DNA of 64,000 nt, taken from positions 2,418,001-2,482,000 of the forward strand of contig NZ_CP104302.1 in the NCBI RefSeq assembly GCF_025215495.1. Reading direction: 5' to 3'. Below, piece by piece: positions 18,781-30,763 of the stretch. Origin of the DNA: Mycolicibacterium brumae (GTDB lineage Bacteria; Actinomycetota; Actinomycetes; Mycobacteriales; Mycobacteriaceae). The notes beneath the pieces are model-generated. The model had not been told where the DNA came from and searched no databases. It saw only the letters and a list, made by a program, of their open reading frames with translations. The position numbers and the translations under genes are program-made. Within the stretch, counting starts at the first letter, position 1, and every line of letters starts with the position of its first letter.

Positions 18781-18842
18781 GGCTCAGTCGGGGCTTGATG
18801 CGCTGAGCCCGCTGCGCAAAGCCTCCGTGCCTCCGGCTTTGC
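18781..18842. terminator. Two hairpins between convergent genes, probable bidirectional terminator
   Basis: GGCTCAG (18781-18787) pairs with CTGAGCC (18803-18809), and GCAAAGCC (18816-18823) pairs with GGCTTTGC (18835-18842). The region separates a rightward from a leftward gene. There is no U-tract, so termination strength is uncertain. Confidence 0.5.
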
Positions 18843-18849
18843 TTGCGAC

Positions 18850-19380
18850 TCAGTCGGGGTGGGTGGCCGCGTGGAGTTTGCGGCCGCGCCGGCGATAACC
18901 CCAGACGAGGTAGGCCACCAGGGCGCCCATCGCGGCGCCGGCGATCGCGCCCCACAGGCTCGCGCCGCGGAATGCGGGCGCGTCGACGTCCATGACCCGC
19001 TCTCCGGCGTGCGCGGCGTTGCCGGTGCCCAGCACCACGGCCAGGGTCAGCAGGTTCGGCACCGCGGCCACCGCCGCGCCGATCAGGCAGGCGATGGTGG
19101 GCACGTTGTTCCAGCGCCGCCGCCACAGGATCGCGAACACCACCAGCACGATCGGCACCACGGTGCAGACGAACCCGATGGTCAGCCCGATCCCGACGCC
19201 GCCGCTGAACGAGCCGCCGACGCGGTGCCCGATCTGCTGGGCCCACCAGCGCGGCAGGAACGCCGCGCCCAGGAAGTACGCGCCGATCAGCAGCGCCACC
19301 GTGATCAGAATCAGCGCGCCCTTGCGCAGCCAGGACTGCGCCCGGTCACCCGGGCCGGGGGTTTGCTCCGCGTTCGTCAT
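18850..19380 (-). CDS. Small integral membrane protein, unknown function
   Basis: A 176-residue protein with four predicted membrane helices (about residues 20-42, 62-85, 93-115 and 140-160) and a cationic C-terminal tail (YRRRGRKLHAATHPD). Residues around 47-52 (WAQQIGHRVGG) are polar between helices 1 and 2. It starts 9 nt after the stop of another small membrane protein, so the two probably form one unit downstream of miaB. No family recognised; I recall only one membrane gene at this point in M. tuberculosis. Confidence 0.7.
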   Translation of the reverse strand: MTNAEQTPGPGDRAQSWLRKGALILITVALLIGAYFLGAAFLPRWWAQQIGHRVGGSFSGGVGIGLTIGFVCTVVPIVLVVFAILWRRRWNNVPTIACLIGAAVAAVPNLLTLAVVLGTGNAAHAGERVMDVDAPAFRGASLWGAIAGAAMGALVAYLVWGYRRRGRKLHAATHPD

Positions 19381-19389
19381 ACGGCGAGC

Positions 19390-19974
19390 TTATTTGCCGT
19401 CGTCGTCATCCGGGTCGATTGACTCCAGCAAAGTTCTGCCCTGCTCGGCGGCGGCTTGCGCACGACGGTGCTCCTCGTCGGCCATCTGCGCCGCGGTGCG
19501 CGACCACACCACCCGGATCCAGTGGAAGGTGAGCAGCAGGATCGCGAACCAGGTGACATAGAGCCCGATGGCGGGCCCCGGCAGGCCGGCGGCCGCGGTC
19601 TGACGGCTCCACACCGCGAACATGCCCAGCGGGCAGGCGATCGCCGAACCGGCCACCGCGACCCAGGCCACCCCCCAGCGCCGGGTCAGCAGCGCCAGCA
19701 TGGAGAACCCGATGCCGAACACCAGCACCAACCAGCAGAACACCCGGTGCGGCAGCGCGGCGTGGATCGCCTGTGCCTTCTCGTTATAGGCCAGGATGTC
19801 GACGCCGCGGGCGTCGCCGGCCTGTGGCAGCAGCAGCATCCCGATGAGCAGCACGAACACCAGCACCGCGACGATGACGGCCCGCATGCCCGGGTCGATC
19901 TCGCGGGCCACCCGGCGCTCGGCGTCCTTCAGTTCGCTGCGGAACTCGTCGAACCCGTTCTCGCCGCCGCTCAT
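19390..19974 (-). CDS. Conserved membrane protein (Rv2732c-type)
   Basis: A 194-residue protein with a charged N-terminus, four hydrophobic segments (about 31-50, 79-97, 103-123 and 135-155) and an acidic C-terminus (ESIDPDDDDGK). It sits directly after miaB, with its ATG adjacent to the miaB stop side of the operon, where Rv2732c lies in M. tuberculosis. Function unknown. Confidence 0.75.
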   Translation of the reverse strand: MSGGENGFDEFRSELKDAERRVAREIDPGMRAVIVAVLVFVLLIGMLLLPQAGDARGVDILAYNEKAQAIHAALPHRVFCWLVLVFGIGFSMLALLTRRWGVAWVAVAGSAIACPLGMFAVWSRQTAAAGLPGPAIGLYVTWFAILLLTFHWIRVVWSRTAAQMADEEHRRAQAAAEQGRTLLESIDPDDDDGK

Positions 19975-21486
19975 CTAGGAACACCCGCTTCCGCAGCTCG
20001 ACAGCGCCGGTTGCGGCGCGGGCCGGCCCAGCCCCGGCATGCCCAGGCCGACGCGTTTCACTCCTGTCACCGGCCGCTGGCCGGCCTCGTGCGCGTCGCC
20101 GGCGCGGGTGCGACGGTGACTCAGCACGCCGCCGTCGGCGACCAGATGGTGCGGCGCGGCCGCGGTCACCTGCGCAGTCACGATGTCGCCGGGCCGGATG
20201 CCGTCGACGTCGCCGGGCGCGAAGTGCACCAGCCGGCCGTCCCGGGCGCGGCCGGTCAGCCGGGCGGTGGCGGTGTCCTTGCGGCCCTCCCCGGCGGCCA
20301 CCAGCAGCTCCACCGTCCGCCCGACCTGCTCGGCGTTGCCCGCCATGCAGATCCGTTCCTGCAGTTCGATCAACCGGCCATAGCGCTCCTTGACCACTTC
20401 GGGCGGAACCTGGTCGGCCAGCGTGGCAGCCGGGGTGCCGGGGCGCTTGGAGTACTGGAAGGTGAACGCGCTGGCGAACCGGGCCCGCTCGACGACATCG
20501 AGGGTGGCCTGGAAGTCCTCCTCGGTCTCACCCGGGAAGCCGACGATGAGGTCGGTTGTGATCGCCGCGTGCGGCATCTTCTCGCGCACCCGGTCGATGA
20601 TGCCCAGGAACTTCTCGGCGCGGTAGGACCGCCGCATGGCCTTGAGGATCCGGTCGGAGCCGGACTGCAGCGGCATGTGCAACTGCGGGCAGATGTTGGG
20701 AGTCGCGGCCATCGCGTCGATGACGTCGTCGGTGAACTCGGCCGGATGCGGCGAGGTGAACCGCACCCGCTCCAGGCCGTCGATGTTCCCGCAGGCGCGC
20801 AGCAGTTTCGCGAACGCCCCACGGTCCCGCGGGAGCTCGGGGTCGGCGAAGGACACGCCGTAAGCGTTGACGTTCTGCCCGAGCAGCGTCACCTCCAGCA
20901 CGCCCTGGTCGACCAGCGCCTGCACCTCGGCCAGGATGTCGCCGGGGCGACGGTCGACTTCCTTGCCGCGCAGCGACGGCACGATGCAGAACGTGCAGGT
21001 GTTGTTGCAGCCCACCGAGATCGACACCCACGCGGCGTACGAGGACTCCCGGGCCGCCGGCAGATCCGACGGGAACTCCTCCAGCGCGTCGATGATCTCG
21101 ACCTGCGCGGCGCGATTGTGCCGCGCCCGGTCCAGCAGCGCCGGCAGAGACCCGATGTTGTGCGTGCCGAACACCACGTCGACCCAGGGCGCGCGGTCCA
21201 GCACGCTCGCCCGGTCCTTCTGCGCCAGGCACCCGCCGACGGCGATCTGCATGCCCGGATCGGCCTGCTTGCGCGGGGCCAGGTGGCTGAGGTTGCCGTA
21301 GAGCTTGTTGTCCGCGTTTTCCCGGACCGCGCAGGTGTTGAACACCACCACGTCGGCGTCGTCGCCGTCGGCCGCGCGCCGGTAGCCGGCGTCCTCGAGC
21401 AGCCCGGACAACCGCTCGGAGTCGTGCACGTTCATCTGACAGCCGTAGGTGCGGACCTGGTAGGTGCGTGGGGCCGCTGAAGTCAC
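19975..21486 (-). CDS. miaB: tRNA-2-methylthio-N6-dimethylallyladenosine synthase MiaB
   Basis: Radical-SAM methylthiotransferase acting on the i6A37 made by MiaA. Order of domains: N-terminal MTTase domain ([13 protein letters not shown]; cysteines in NTCAVRENA and GGCLAQK), radical-SAM core ([15 protein letters not shown]), and a C-terminal TRAM domain. 503 residues; the tail ending CGSGCS is an extension. GTG 21486 is supported by TAACAT ending 6 nt upstream (leaderless pattern). Divergent from the ABC transporter locus. Confidence 0.95.
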   Translation of the reverse strand: MTSAAPRTYQVRTYGCQMNVHDSERLSGLLEDAGYRRAADGDDADVVVFNTCAVRENADNKLYGNLSHLAPRKQADPGMQIAVGGCLAQKDRASVLDRAPWVDVVFGTHNIGSLPALLDRARHNRAAQVEIIDALEEFPSDLPAARESSYAAWVSISVGCNNTCTFCIVPSLRGKEVDRRPGDILAEVQALVDQGVLEVTLLGQNVNAYGVSFADPELPRDRGAFAKLLRACGNIDGLERVRFTSPHPAEFTDDVIDAMAATPNICPQLHMPLQSGSDRILKAMRRSYRAEKFLGIIDRVREKMPHAAITTDLIVGFPGETEEDFQATLDVVERARFASAFTFQYSKRPGTPAATLADQVPPEVVKERYGRLIELQERICMAGNAEQVGRTVELLVAAGEGRKDTATARLTGRARDGRLVHFAPGDVDGIRPGDIVTAQVTAAAPHHLVADGGVLSHRRTRAGDAHEAGQRPVTGVKRVGLGMPGLGRPAPQPALSSCGSGCS

Positions 21487-21492
21487 CCGTCC

Positions 21493-21498
21493 ATGTTA
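21493..21498 (-). promoter_or_regulatory. Candidate -10 box (TAACAT) of miaB
   Basis: On the minus strand TAACAT is followed by 6 nt and then the GTG start, so transcription would begin at the start codon. It lies back to back with the glnQ promoter. Confidence 0.45.
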
Positions 21499-21559
21499 CG
21501 GAGACTGCGGTAAGGGTAAAAATCGCCGCATACGCCGCGAAATCCGCCGGAGTCCTGGG

Positions 21560-21565
21560 TAGGGT
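21560..21565 (+). promoter_or_regulatory. Candidate -10 box (TAGGGT) of the glutamine/glutamate transporter locus
   Basis: TAGGGT ends 7 nt before the ATG at 21573, predicting a leaderless transcript and supporting that start over the internal ATG at 21597. Confidence 0.4.
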
Positions 21566-21572
21566 CCTGCGC

Positions 21573-22325
<753 letters not shown>

Positions 22326-22338
22326 CGCGGGAGGGAGC

Positions 22339-23856
22339 ATGTCCATGGCGTCTCGCCCGGCGCGCCTGCTCGCGCTAGTGCTGCTCGCGGTGCTGGTCCC
22401 CCTCGGGCTGGCGTCGTGCTCCAGCGGCGGCGGCAACATGATCACCGTCGGCACCAAATTCGACCAACCGGGCCTGGCCGCGAAGCTGCCCGACGGCTCA
22501 CTGGCCGGGTTCGACGTCGACGTGGCCACCTACGTGGCCGGGGAACTCGGCTACTCCCCCGACCAGATCGACTGGAAGGAAGCGCCGTCGGCGCAGCGCG
22601 AGACGCTGATCCAGAACGGCCAGGTCGACTACATCGTCGCCACCTATTCGATCACCGACGCCCGGAAGCAGAAGGTGGCCTTCGCCGGGCCGTACCTGGT
22701 CACCGGGCAGGGTCTGCTGGTCCGCGCCGACAACACCGACATCACCGGCCCGGACTCGCTGCAGAACAACAAGAAACTCTGCTCGGTCACCGGATCGACT
22801 CCGGCGCAACGGATCAAGGACAAGTACCCGGGCGTGCAGTCGCAGTCCTACGACACGTACTCGGCGTGTCTGGAGGCGCTGCGCAACGGAATCCTGGACG
22901 CGTTGAGCACCGACGAGGTGATCCTGGCCGGTTACGCCGCCCAGTACCCCGGCGAGTTCAAGCTCGTCGGCGAGCCGTTCTCGGTGGAGAACTACGGCAT
23001 CGGCCTGCACAAGGAGGACCTCGAGCTGCGCGAGAAGATCAACGCGGCGATCGAGAAGATGATCAGCACCGGCGCCTGGCAGCAGGCCTTTGAGCGCAAC
23101 CTCGGCCCGGCCGGCATGCCGGTGCCCGCCGCGCCGGAGGTGGACCGGTACAGCAGCGTCGACGCCGTCGCGGCCGTCGACCTGTGGGGCCAGTACGGCG
23201 GAAAGATCCTGCGGGCGTTCTGGGTGACCATCCAGCTGGCGGTGTTCTCCGCGATCGGCGCGTTGGTCATCGGCACCGTGCTGGCGGCGATGCGTTTGTC
23301 CCCGGTGCCGGTGCTGTCCTGGCTGGGCACCGCCTACGTCAACATCGTGCGCAACACCCCGCTGACCCTGATCCTGTTGTTCTGCTCCTTCGGGTTGGCT
23401 CAGACCATGGGCGTAACCCTGGCCCACTCGGATTCGCCAACCTTCGTGGTGGACAGCAACTTCCGCCTCGCGGTGCTCGGATTGAGCGTCTACACCGCGG
23501 CTTTCGTGTGCGAGACCCTGCGCTCGGGCATCAACACCATCCCGCTCGGCCAGGCGGAGGCGGCCCGGTCCCTGGGCCTGACCTTCAGCCAGAACCTGCG
23601 ATTGATCTTGTTGCCGCAGGCGTTTCGCGCGGTGCTGGTGCCGCTGGGTTCGGTGCTCATCGCGTTGGTGAAGAACACCACCATCGCCTCGGCGATCGGG
23701 GTGGCCGAGGCCGCGCTGCTGATGAAGGAGATGATCGAGAACACCGCGATGCTGCTGGTGGTCGGCTCGATCTTCGCCGTTGGGTTCATCATCCTGACGC
23801 TGCCGTTGGGGTTGTTATTCGGCAAACTCGGCAACCGATGGGCGGTGCTGCGATGA
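22339..23856 (+). CDS. Fused substrate-binding lipoprotein and permease (GluB-GluC type)
   Basis: A single 505-residue frame with two parts. Residues 1-~275: lipoprotein signal with lipobox LASC, then a periplasmic amino-acid-binding domain (GFDVDVATYVAGELG, QVDYIVATYSITDARK, STDEVILAGYA). Residues ~285-505: a GluC-like permease with the EAA loop QAEAARSLGLTFSQNLRLILLPQA. In Corynebacterium the two are separate genes; here no stop intervenes, so lipid-anchored binding domains would be tethered to the channel. GGGAGGGA precedes the ATG. An internal restart that also yields free permease cannot be excluded. Confidence 0.85.
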   Translation: MSMASRPARLLALVLLAVLVPLGLASCSSGGGNMITVGTKFDQPGLAAKLPDGSLAGFDVDVATYVAGELGYSPDQIDWKEAPSAQRETLIQNGQVDYIVATYSITDARKQKVAFAGPYLVTGQGLLVRADNTDITGPDSLQNNKKLCSVTGSTPAQRIKDKYPGVQSQSYDTYSACLEALRNGILDALSTDEVILAGYAAQYPGEFKLVGEPFSVENYGIGLHKEDLELREKINAAIEKMISTGAWQQAFERNLGPAGMPVPAAPEVDRYSSVDAVAAVDLWGQYGGKILRAFWVTIQLAVFSAIGALVIGTVLAAMRLSPVPVLSWLGTAYVNIVRNTPLTLILLFCSFGLAQTMGVTLAHSDSPTFVVDSNFRLAVLGLSVYTAAFVCETLRSGINTIPLGQAEAARSLGLTFSQNLRLILLPQAFRAVLVPLGSVLIALVKNTTIASAIGVAEAALLMKEMIENTAMLLVVGSIFAVGFIILTLPLGLLFGKLGNRWAVLR

Positions 23857-23909
23857 GCGAGCGACGTTTTTCCGCGAGCGAACTCGCAGCGGGAGGGCAG
23901 AGCCGATGA
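23853..23909 (+). repeat. 53-bp MIRU-like intergenic unit with an 18-codon ORF
   Basis: ATGAGCG occurs at 23853 and again at 23906, exactly 53 bp apart, so the insert begins in the upstream stop (ATGA) and ends in the downstream start (ATGA). It encodes an 18-residue frame (MSERRFSASELAAGGQSR) whose ends overlap both neighbouring genes. That layout and length match the mycobacterial interspersed repetitive units first described in the senX3-regX3 operon. It includes GGGAGGG, which serves as the ribosome binding site of the next gene. The peptide is probably only a coupling device. Confidence 0.7.
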
Positions 23910-24763
23910 GCGGTTCGGTCCTGTTCGACGCCCCCGGGCCCCGCGCTCGCAAGCGCAACCGGTTGATTTCGCTGGCGGTGCTGGTCGTCGCGGTCGGCGT
24001 GGTGTCGGGGGTGCTGTCGCGGCTGTCCGACAAGGGTCAGTTGGCCGCTGCCAAGTGGGAACCCTTCCTGACCGCCGACCTGTGGCAGACCTACGTGTGG
24101 CCCGGCGTCCAGGGCACCCTGAGCGCGGCCGCGTTGTCGGTGGTGCTGGCCGGCATCCTCGGCGTCGCGCTCGGTGTGGCGCGGATGTCGCCGAATTCCT
24201 GGCTTCGCCGGCCGGCCGCGGTAATCGTCGAGTTCTTCCGCGCGGTGCCGGTGCTGATCATGATGATCTTCGCCTACTTCCTGTTCGCGCTGTACGACGT
24301 GTTCCCGTCCAAGCAGCTGGCGCTGGCCGGCGTGGTCACCGGCCTGACGCTCTACAACGGCGCGGTGATCGCCGAGATCATCCGCACCGGGGTGCGCTCA
24401 CTGCCGCGCGGCCAGACCGAGGCGGCCTCCTCGCTGGGCCTGAGCTGGTGGCAGACCACCCGGATCATCCAGCTGCCGCAGGCCATCGCCTCGATGCTGC
24501 CGGTGCTGATCTCCCAGCTGGTGGTGGTGCTCAAGGACACCGCGATCGGCTACCAGATCACCTTCATGGAGATGGTCCGCCAGGGCACCGTGATCGGCTC
24601 CAACTACGGCAACTACCTGCCGGCGCTGTTCGTCATCGCGGTGCTGATGATCGCGGCGAACTTCGGGCTGTCCGCGCTGGCGGTGTGGATCGAGAGACGG
24701 ATGCGGCGATCCAAACGGGCGCCGGAGCCGCTGGACGCCGAGTCGATGGACGCCGGGGACTGA
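23906..24763 (+). CDS. gluD: Amino-acid ABC transporter permease (GluD type)
   Basis: Second permease of the importer, 285 residues, with about five or six helices and the EAA coupling loop TEAASSLGLSWWQTTRIIQLPQA. The N-terminal ~25 residues are an Arg/Lys-rich cytoplasmic extension. It pairs with the permease half of the preceding fusion protein. The stop lies 6 nt before the glnX-like start. Confidence 0.88.
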   Translation: MSGSVLFDAPGPRARKRNRLISLAVLVVAVGVVSGVLSRLSDKGQLAAAKWEPFLTADLWQTYVWPGVQGTLSAAALSVVLAGILGVALGVARMSPNSWLRRPAAVIVEFFRAVPVLIMMIFAYFLFALYDVFPSKQLALAGVVTGLTLYNGAVIAEIIRTGVRSLPRGQTEAASSLGLSWWQTTRIIQLPQAIASMLPVLISQLVVVLKDTAIGYQITFMEMVRQGTVIGSNYGNYLPALFVIAVLMIAANFGLSALAVWIERRMRRSKRAPEPLDAESMDAGD

Positions 24764-24769
24764 CCGCTG

Positions 24770-26071
24770 ATGGCCGGCGGCGATCCGGGGCGCACGCAGA
24801 CGCTGGATGAGTCGCTGCTCGTCGACCCGGAGTCCGACGACCGGCCGGTTCGGGATTTCCTGCGCTCCTCCCCCGGGCGCATCGCGCTGATCGCCGTCGT
24901 GCTGATCGGGGCACTGCTGCTGGTGGGCGCCGCGGCGTCGAAGACGACGTTCGACCGGCAGGGCCGGTTGGAGACGCTGAGGTCCCACACCGAGCCGCTG
25001 GCGCACGCTTCCCAAGCCATCTATGTGGCGCTGTCGGAGGCCAACACCGCCGCCGCGACCGCGTTCCTGAGCGGCGGCGTCGAATCGCCTGCGGTGCGGG
25101 CTCGCTACGACAAGGCGATCGGGTCGGCGACGGCGAGTCTGATCACCGCCGCGAACGGGGTGTCGATCGATGACGGCGAATCGCTGCGGCTGCTCACCGA
25201 TATCTCCAATCAGCTCGCCGTGTACACCGGCGTCGCGGCCACCGCGCGGGCCAACAACCGCTCCGGATGGCCGATCGGGGTCGGCTACCTGTCGGAATCC
25301 TCGTCGATGATGACCGACGGCATCCTGCCCGACGCCCAGGAGTTGCACCGGATTCAATCCGAGCAGGTGCTGGCCTCCGACGGTTCCGCGGGTGTGGCGC
25401 CCGCCGCGGTGCTGGCCGCAATCGCGGTGCTGGCGTTGCTGATCGGCGCGCAGGTCTACCTGGCCCGGCTCAGCCGACGCCGGTTCAATCCCGGGCTGGT
25501 GGCCGCCACGGCGCTGGTGGGCGCCCTGGTGCTCTGGCTGGTGGTGGCCGGGACGCTGTCGGCGCGTTCGGCGGCCGGCGCCCGCTCCGACGGCGGGGAA
25601 CCGCTGGGTGAGGCGGTGTCGGCGCGGATTCTGGTGCAGCAGGCCCGCGCGCAGGAGATCCTCGGGCTGCTCAACCGCGGCGCCGGGGATGACCCCGACC
25701 GGGGATTCGACACCCTCACCGACGAGTTGGCGCAGCGGTTGGCGCAGCGTCCCGCCGAGGGCGCCGCCGACGCGCTGGACGCCTGGGTGCGCGCCAACCA
25801 CCGGATGCGCGAACTACTCGCCGACGGTGACTACCCGGCGGCGGTGGCGGTGGCCCGCGATGACGCCCCGGGCGACGCGGCGCCCGCGTTCACCCGGCTC
25901 GACACCGCGCTGCGCGATCAGGTCGCCGAGTTGCGGGCCCGCCAGCACGACGGCATCACGCACGCCTACACCGCGCTGGACGGGTTGCCGTTCGGCGCCG
26001 CGGCCATCGGCATCCTGGCGGCGCTCGCGGTCGCCGGCGGGGTGGGCCCACGACTGAGCGAGTACCACTGA
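24770..26071 (+). CDS. glnX: GlnX-like membrane sensor/adaptor protein
   Basis: 433 residues, near the size of M. tuberculosis GlnX (Rv0412c). Four hydrophobic segments are visible (about 40-60, 208-230, 242-264 and 408-427), with two helical, presumably periplasmic, regions between the first and second and the third and fourth. This fits the GlnX topology that relays ligand sensing by lipoprotein GlnH to cytoplasmic PknG. The identification rests on this topology plus the adjacent glnH and pknG in the canonical order. Its stop overlaps the glnH ATG by 1 nt (TGATG). Confidence 0.82.
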   Translation: MAGGDPGRTQTLDESLLVDPESDDRPVRDFLRSSPGRIALIAVVLIGALLLVGAAASKTTFDRQGRLETLRSHTEPLAHASQAIYVALSEANTAAATAFLSGGVESPAVRARYDKAIGSATASLITAANGVSIDDGESLRLLTDISNQLAVYTGVAATARANNRSGWPIGVGYLSESSSMMTDGILPDAQELHRIQSEQVLASDGSAGVAPAAVLAAIAVLALLIGAQVYLARLSRRRFNPGLVAATALVGALVLWLVVAGTLSARSAAGARSDGGEPLGEAVSARILVQQARAQEILGLLNRGAGDDPDRGFDTLTDELAQRLAQRPAEGAADALDAWVRANHRMRELLADGDYPAAVAVARDDAPGDAAPAFTRLDTALRDQVAELRARQHDGITHAYTALDGLPFGAAAIGILAALAVAGGVGPRLSEYH

Positions 26072-27006
26072 TGCGCGCCCTGTCCGTCGTGGCCGCGGCG
26101 GTGCTGCTGGCCGGGTGTTCATCGGCGCCTCCGCTCCCGGACACGCCGGTGTCGCGGACCACGCTGCCGCTGCCCGCCGGCGCGGAATTCGTCGACTCCG
26201 CGCCCGGCGAGGCGGCCGAGGCGTGCGACGCCACCGCCAGCCTGCGCCCCGCCGCCCCGGAGGGCCCGACCATCGACGCGATCCGGGCGCGCGGCCGGTT
26301 GGTCGCGGGCGTGGATCAGAGCACCAACCTGTTCAGCTTCCGCGACCCGCGTTCCGGGGAACTGCAGGGCTTCGACGTCGACATCGCCCGGGAGGTCGCC
26401 CGCGAGGTGCTCGGCGACCCGAACAAGGTGGACTTCCGGCTGATCGCCGAGCCGGACCGGATCACCGCGGTGGAACGCGGCGAGATCGACATCCTCGTCA
26501 AGGCCACCACCATCACCTGCCCGCGCGCCGAGCGGATCGCGTTCTCCAGCGTGTATTTCACCGCGCAGCAACGACTGTTGGTTCCCCAGGGCTCCGGCGT
26601 CGACGGGCCCGACGACCTGGCCAGCCGGGTCGTGTGCTCCGGGCTGGACACCACGTCGATGGCCACCGTCGCGCGGGTGGCGCCGGAGGCGAAGCTGCTG
26701 GGCGTGCAGAACTGGGACGACTGCCTGGTGGCGTTGCAGCAGGGGCAGGCCGACGCGGTCAGCACCGATGACTCAATCCTGGCCGGGATGGCCGCCCAGG
26801 ACCCTAATCTGGAGATTGTCGGCCCCAGCCTGGAGGCCGAACCGTACGGGGTCGGCGTGAACAAGTCGCAGGAGGATCTGGTGCGCGCGGTCAATGCCAG
26901 CCTGGAGCGCATCCGCGCGGACGGGACCTGGATGCGGTTCTACAACCGGTGGCTGTCGGTGCTCGGCCCGCTCGCCGCGCCCCCGGCCGCTAAGTACCGG
27001 GACTGA
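26071..27006 (+). CDS. glnH: GlnH-type amino-acid-binding lipoprotein
   Basis: Solute-binding protein of 311 residues with lipobox LLAGC at the N-terminus. It has the SBP family 3 pattern (LQGFDVDIAREVAREVLG, RGEIDILVKATTITCPRAERIAFSSVYF, STDDSILAGMA). In M. tuberculosis GlnH binds Asp/Asn and signals through GlnX to PknG rather than feeding a transporter. Here a complete importer lies just upstream, so it could serve either role. It overlaps glnX by 1 nt and is 3 nt before pknG. Confidence 0.87.
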   Translation: MRALSVVAAAVLLAGCSSAPPLPDTPVSRTTLPLPAGAEFVDSAPGEAAEACDATASLRPAAPEGPTIDAIRARGRLVAGVDQSTNLFSFRDPRSGELQGFDVDIAREVAREVLGDPNKVDFRLIAEPDRITAVERGEIDILVKATTITCPRAERIAFSSVYFTAQQRLLVPQGSGVDGPDDLASRVVCSGLDTTSMATVARVAPEAKLLGVQNWDDCLVALQQGQADAVSTDDSILAGMAAQDPNLEIVGPSLEAEPYGVGVNKSQEDLVRAVNASLERIRADGTWMRFYNRWLSVLGPLAAPPAAKYRD

Positions 27007-28998
<1,992 letters not shown>

Positions 28999-29007
28999 GC
29001 CCCGGGG

Positions 29008-29577
29008 CTACACCCGCCGGCGCTCCCGCTCGCCCTGTAGCGCCACTTTGACCACGTCGAACGCCATGCCCTGGCTGTAGCCGCGGCGGGCCAGCATGCC
29101 GACAAGCTGGCGCAGGATCTTCTGGTCGTCGCCGTCGTCGAGGCGTTCCCGGCGCAGTTTGGCCGCCACCAGTTCTTCGGCGCGGCGGCGCTCGCTGTCG
29201 GCGTCCACGCCGGCCAGCGCGGCGTCGATGAGCTCGGCGTCGACACCCTTGTTGCGCAGTTCGACGGCCAGCGCGCGTTTGCCCTTACCGGCGTTGAGCT
29301 GCCGGGAGCGCACCCATTCGGCGGCGAACTCGGCGTCGTTGATCAGCCCGGCCCGGGTCAGCCGGCCCAGCACGGTCTCGATCACCTCGCCGGCATAGCC
29401 GCGCCGGGTCAGCCGGTCGGTCAGCTCCGCGCGGGTGCGAGCCCGCACGCCGAGCAGGCGGACGCAGGCCTCCTGGGCCTGCGCCACCCGCTTGGCGGGG
29501 TCGGCGGGGTCGACGGGCCCGTCGGACTCGTCGACCCCGGGGGGCTCAGAAGTCGACGGGCGCCGGGACCGGGTCAT
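29008..29577 (-). CDS. recX: RecA regulatory protein RecX
   Basis: Inhibits RecA filament extension and ATPase. 189 residues with the three-helix RecX repeats ([43 protein letters not shown], split here by type: LINDAEFA and [15 protein letters not shown] are diagnostic). It overlaps the 3' end of recA by 32 nt, as is usual in mycobacteria, so it is co-transcribed and kept at a low ratio. Convergent with pknG, 9 nt apart. Confidence 0.94.
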   Translation of the reverse strand: MTRSRRPSTSEPPGVDESDGPVDPADPAKRVAQAQEACVRLLGVRARTRAELTDRLTRRGYAGEVIETVLGRLTRAGLINDAEFAAEWVRSRQLNAGKGKRALAVELRNKGVDAELIDAALAGVDADSERRRAEELVAAKLRRERLDDGDDQKILRQLVGMLARRGYSQGMAFDVVKVALQGERERRRV

Positions 29578-30598
29578 CGGTCAACTCGTCGCCCAGCACC
29601 GCCCCGATGCCGAGCTTCTCCTTGATCTTCTTCTCGATCTCGTCGGCGATCTCCGGGTTGGCCAGCAGGTAGTTGCGGGCGTTCTCCTTGCCCTGGCCCA
29701 GCTGCTCGCCCTCGTAGGTGTACCAGGAGCCGGACTTGCGGATGAAGCCCTGATCCACACCCATGTCGATCAGCGAGCCCTCCTTGGAGATACCCTTGCC
29801 GTACAGGATGTCGAACTCGGCCTGCTTGAACGGCGGCGAAACCTTGTTCTTGACGACCTTGACCCGGGTGCGGTTGCCGACCGCGTCGGTGCCGTCCTTG
29901 AGGGTCTCGATCCGCCGGACGTCCATCCGCACCGAAGCGTAGAACTTCAGCGCCTTTCCGCCGGTGGTCGTTTCGGGCGAGCCAAACATGACTCCGATCT
30001 TTTCCCGGAGCTGGTTGATGAAGATGGCGGTGGTGCCCGAATTGTTCAGCGCGCCGGTCATTTTCCGCAGCGCCTGGCTCATCAGGCGGGCCTGCAGGCC
30101 GACGTGGCTGTCGCCCATCTCACCCTCGATCTCGGCGCGCGGCACCAGGGCGGCCACCGAGTCGATGACCAGGATGTCCAGCGCGCCGGAGCGGATCAGC
30201 ATGTCGGCGATCTCCAGCGCCTGCTCACCGGTGTCGGGCTGGGAGACCAGCAGCGCGTCGGTGTCCACGCCGAGGGCACGGGCGTACTCCGGGTCCAGCG
30301 CGTGCTCGGCGTCGATGAAGGCCGCGATGCCGCCGGCGGCCTGGGCGTTGGCCACCGCGTGCAGCGCGACGGTGGTCTTACCCGAGGATTCCGGGCCGTA
30401 GATCTCAACGACGCGGCCGCGCGGCAGACCGCCGATGCCCAGCGCCACGTCCAGCGCGATCGACCCGGTCGGGATCACGGAGATGGGCTGGCGCGATTCC
30501 TCACCGAGGCGCATCACCGAGCCTTTGCCGAAGTTCTTCTCGATCTGCGCCATCGCCAGTTCGAGAGCTTTCCCGCGATCGGGAGCCTGTTGCGCCAT
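29546..30598 (-). CDS. recA: Recombinase RecA, no intein
   Basis: DNA strand-exchange ATPase and LexA coprotease, 350 residues. Walker [14 protein letters not shown], Walker [25 protein letters not shown], loop L2 around [21 protein letters not shown]. Unlike M. tuberculosis RecA the frame is continuous, without an intein. Two promoter signals lie upstream: a RecA-NDp type promoter and a LexA box. recX follows in the same transcript. Confidence 0.98.
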   Translation of the reverse strand: MAQQAPDRGKALELAMAQIEKNFGKGSVMRLGEESRQPISVIPTGSIALDVALGIGGLPRGRVVEIYGPESSGKTTVALHAVANAQAAGGIAAFIDAEHALDPEYARALGVDTDALLVSQPDTGEQALEIADMLIRSGALDILVIDSVAALVPRAEIEGEMGDSHVGLQARLMSQALRKMTGALNNSGTTAIFINQLREKIGVMFGSPETTTGGKALKFYASVRMDVRRIETLKDGTDAVGNRTRVKVVKNKVSPPFKQAEFDILYGKGISKEGSLIDMGVDQGFIRKSGSWYTYEGEQLGQGKENARNYLLANPEIADEIEKKIKEKLGIGAVLGDELTDDPVPAPVDF

Positions 30599-30654
30599 GT
30601 CTGCCTCTTTCGGATGTTCGTGATCGGTGACCGATTGCCGGCCGGTTGGCTGTC

Positions 30655-30677
30655 AAGTTAGACCCGGGGTCCGACAA
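30655..30677 (-). promoter_or_regulatory. RecA-NDp type (LexA-independent) DNA-damage promoter of recA
   Basis: On the minus strand TTGTCGGAC, an 8-nt spacer and TAACTT match the mycobacterial RecA-NDp consensus (TTGTCRGTG-N8-TAKNNT) at all positions except two in the first block. The hexamer ends 56 nt before the recA ATG. This class is known to depend on PafBC. Confidence 0.75.
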
Positions 30678-30707
30678 TTCCGTTCCACCGAACTGCGCAC
30701 CACTTTA

Positions 30708-30723
30708 ACGAACAGATGTTCGA
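30708..30723. promoter_or_regulatory. LexA (SOS) box upstream of recA
   Basis: The minus strand reads TCGAAC-ATCT-GTTCGT, one base off the symmetric mycobacterial LexA box TCGAAC-N4-GTTCGA. It lies about 110 nt upstream of the recA start and would serve a second, SOS-controlled recA promoter. Confidence 0.85.
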
Positions 30724-30763
30724 CCGCAAGCGAACACGCCGCAGCGTGTCAGATCGGATCAGC

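Noticed and set aside
29546..30598. Intein within RecA
   Set aside because: The frame is a continuous 350 residues with normal RecA motifs and no splicing blocks.
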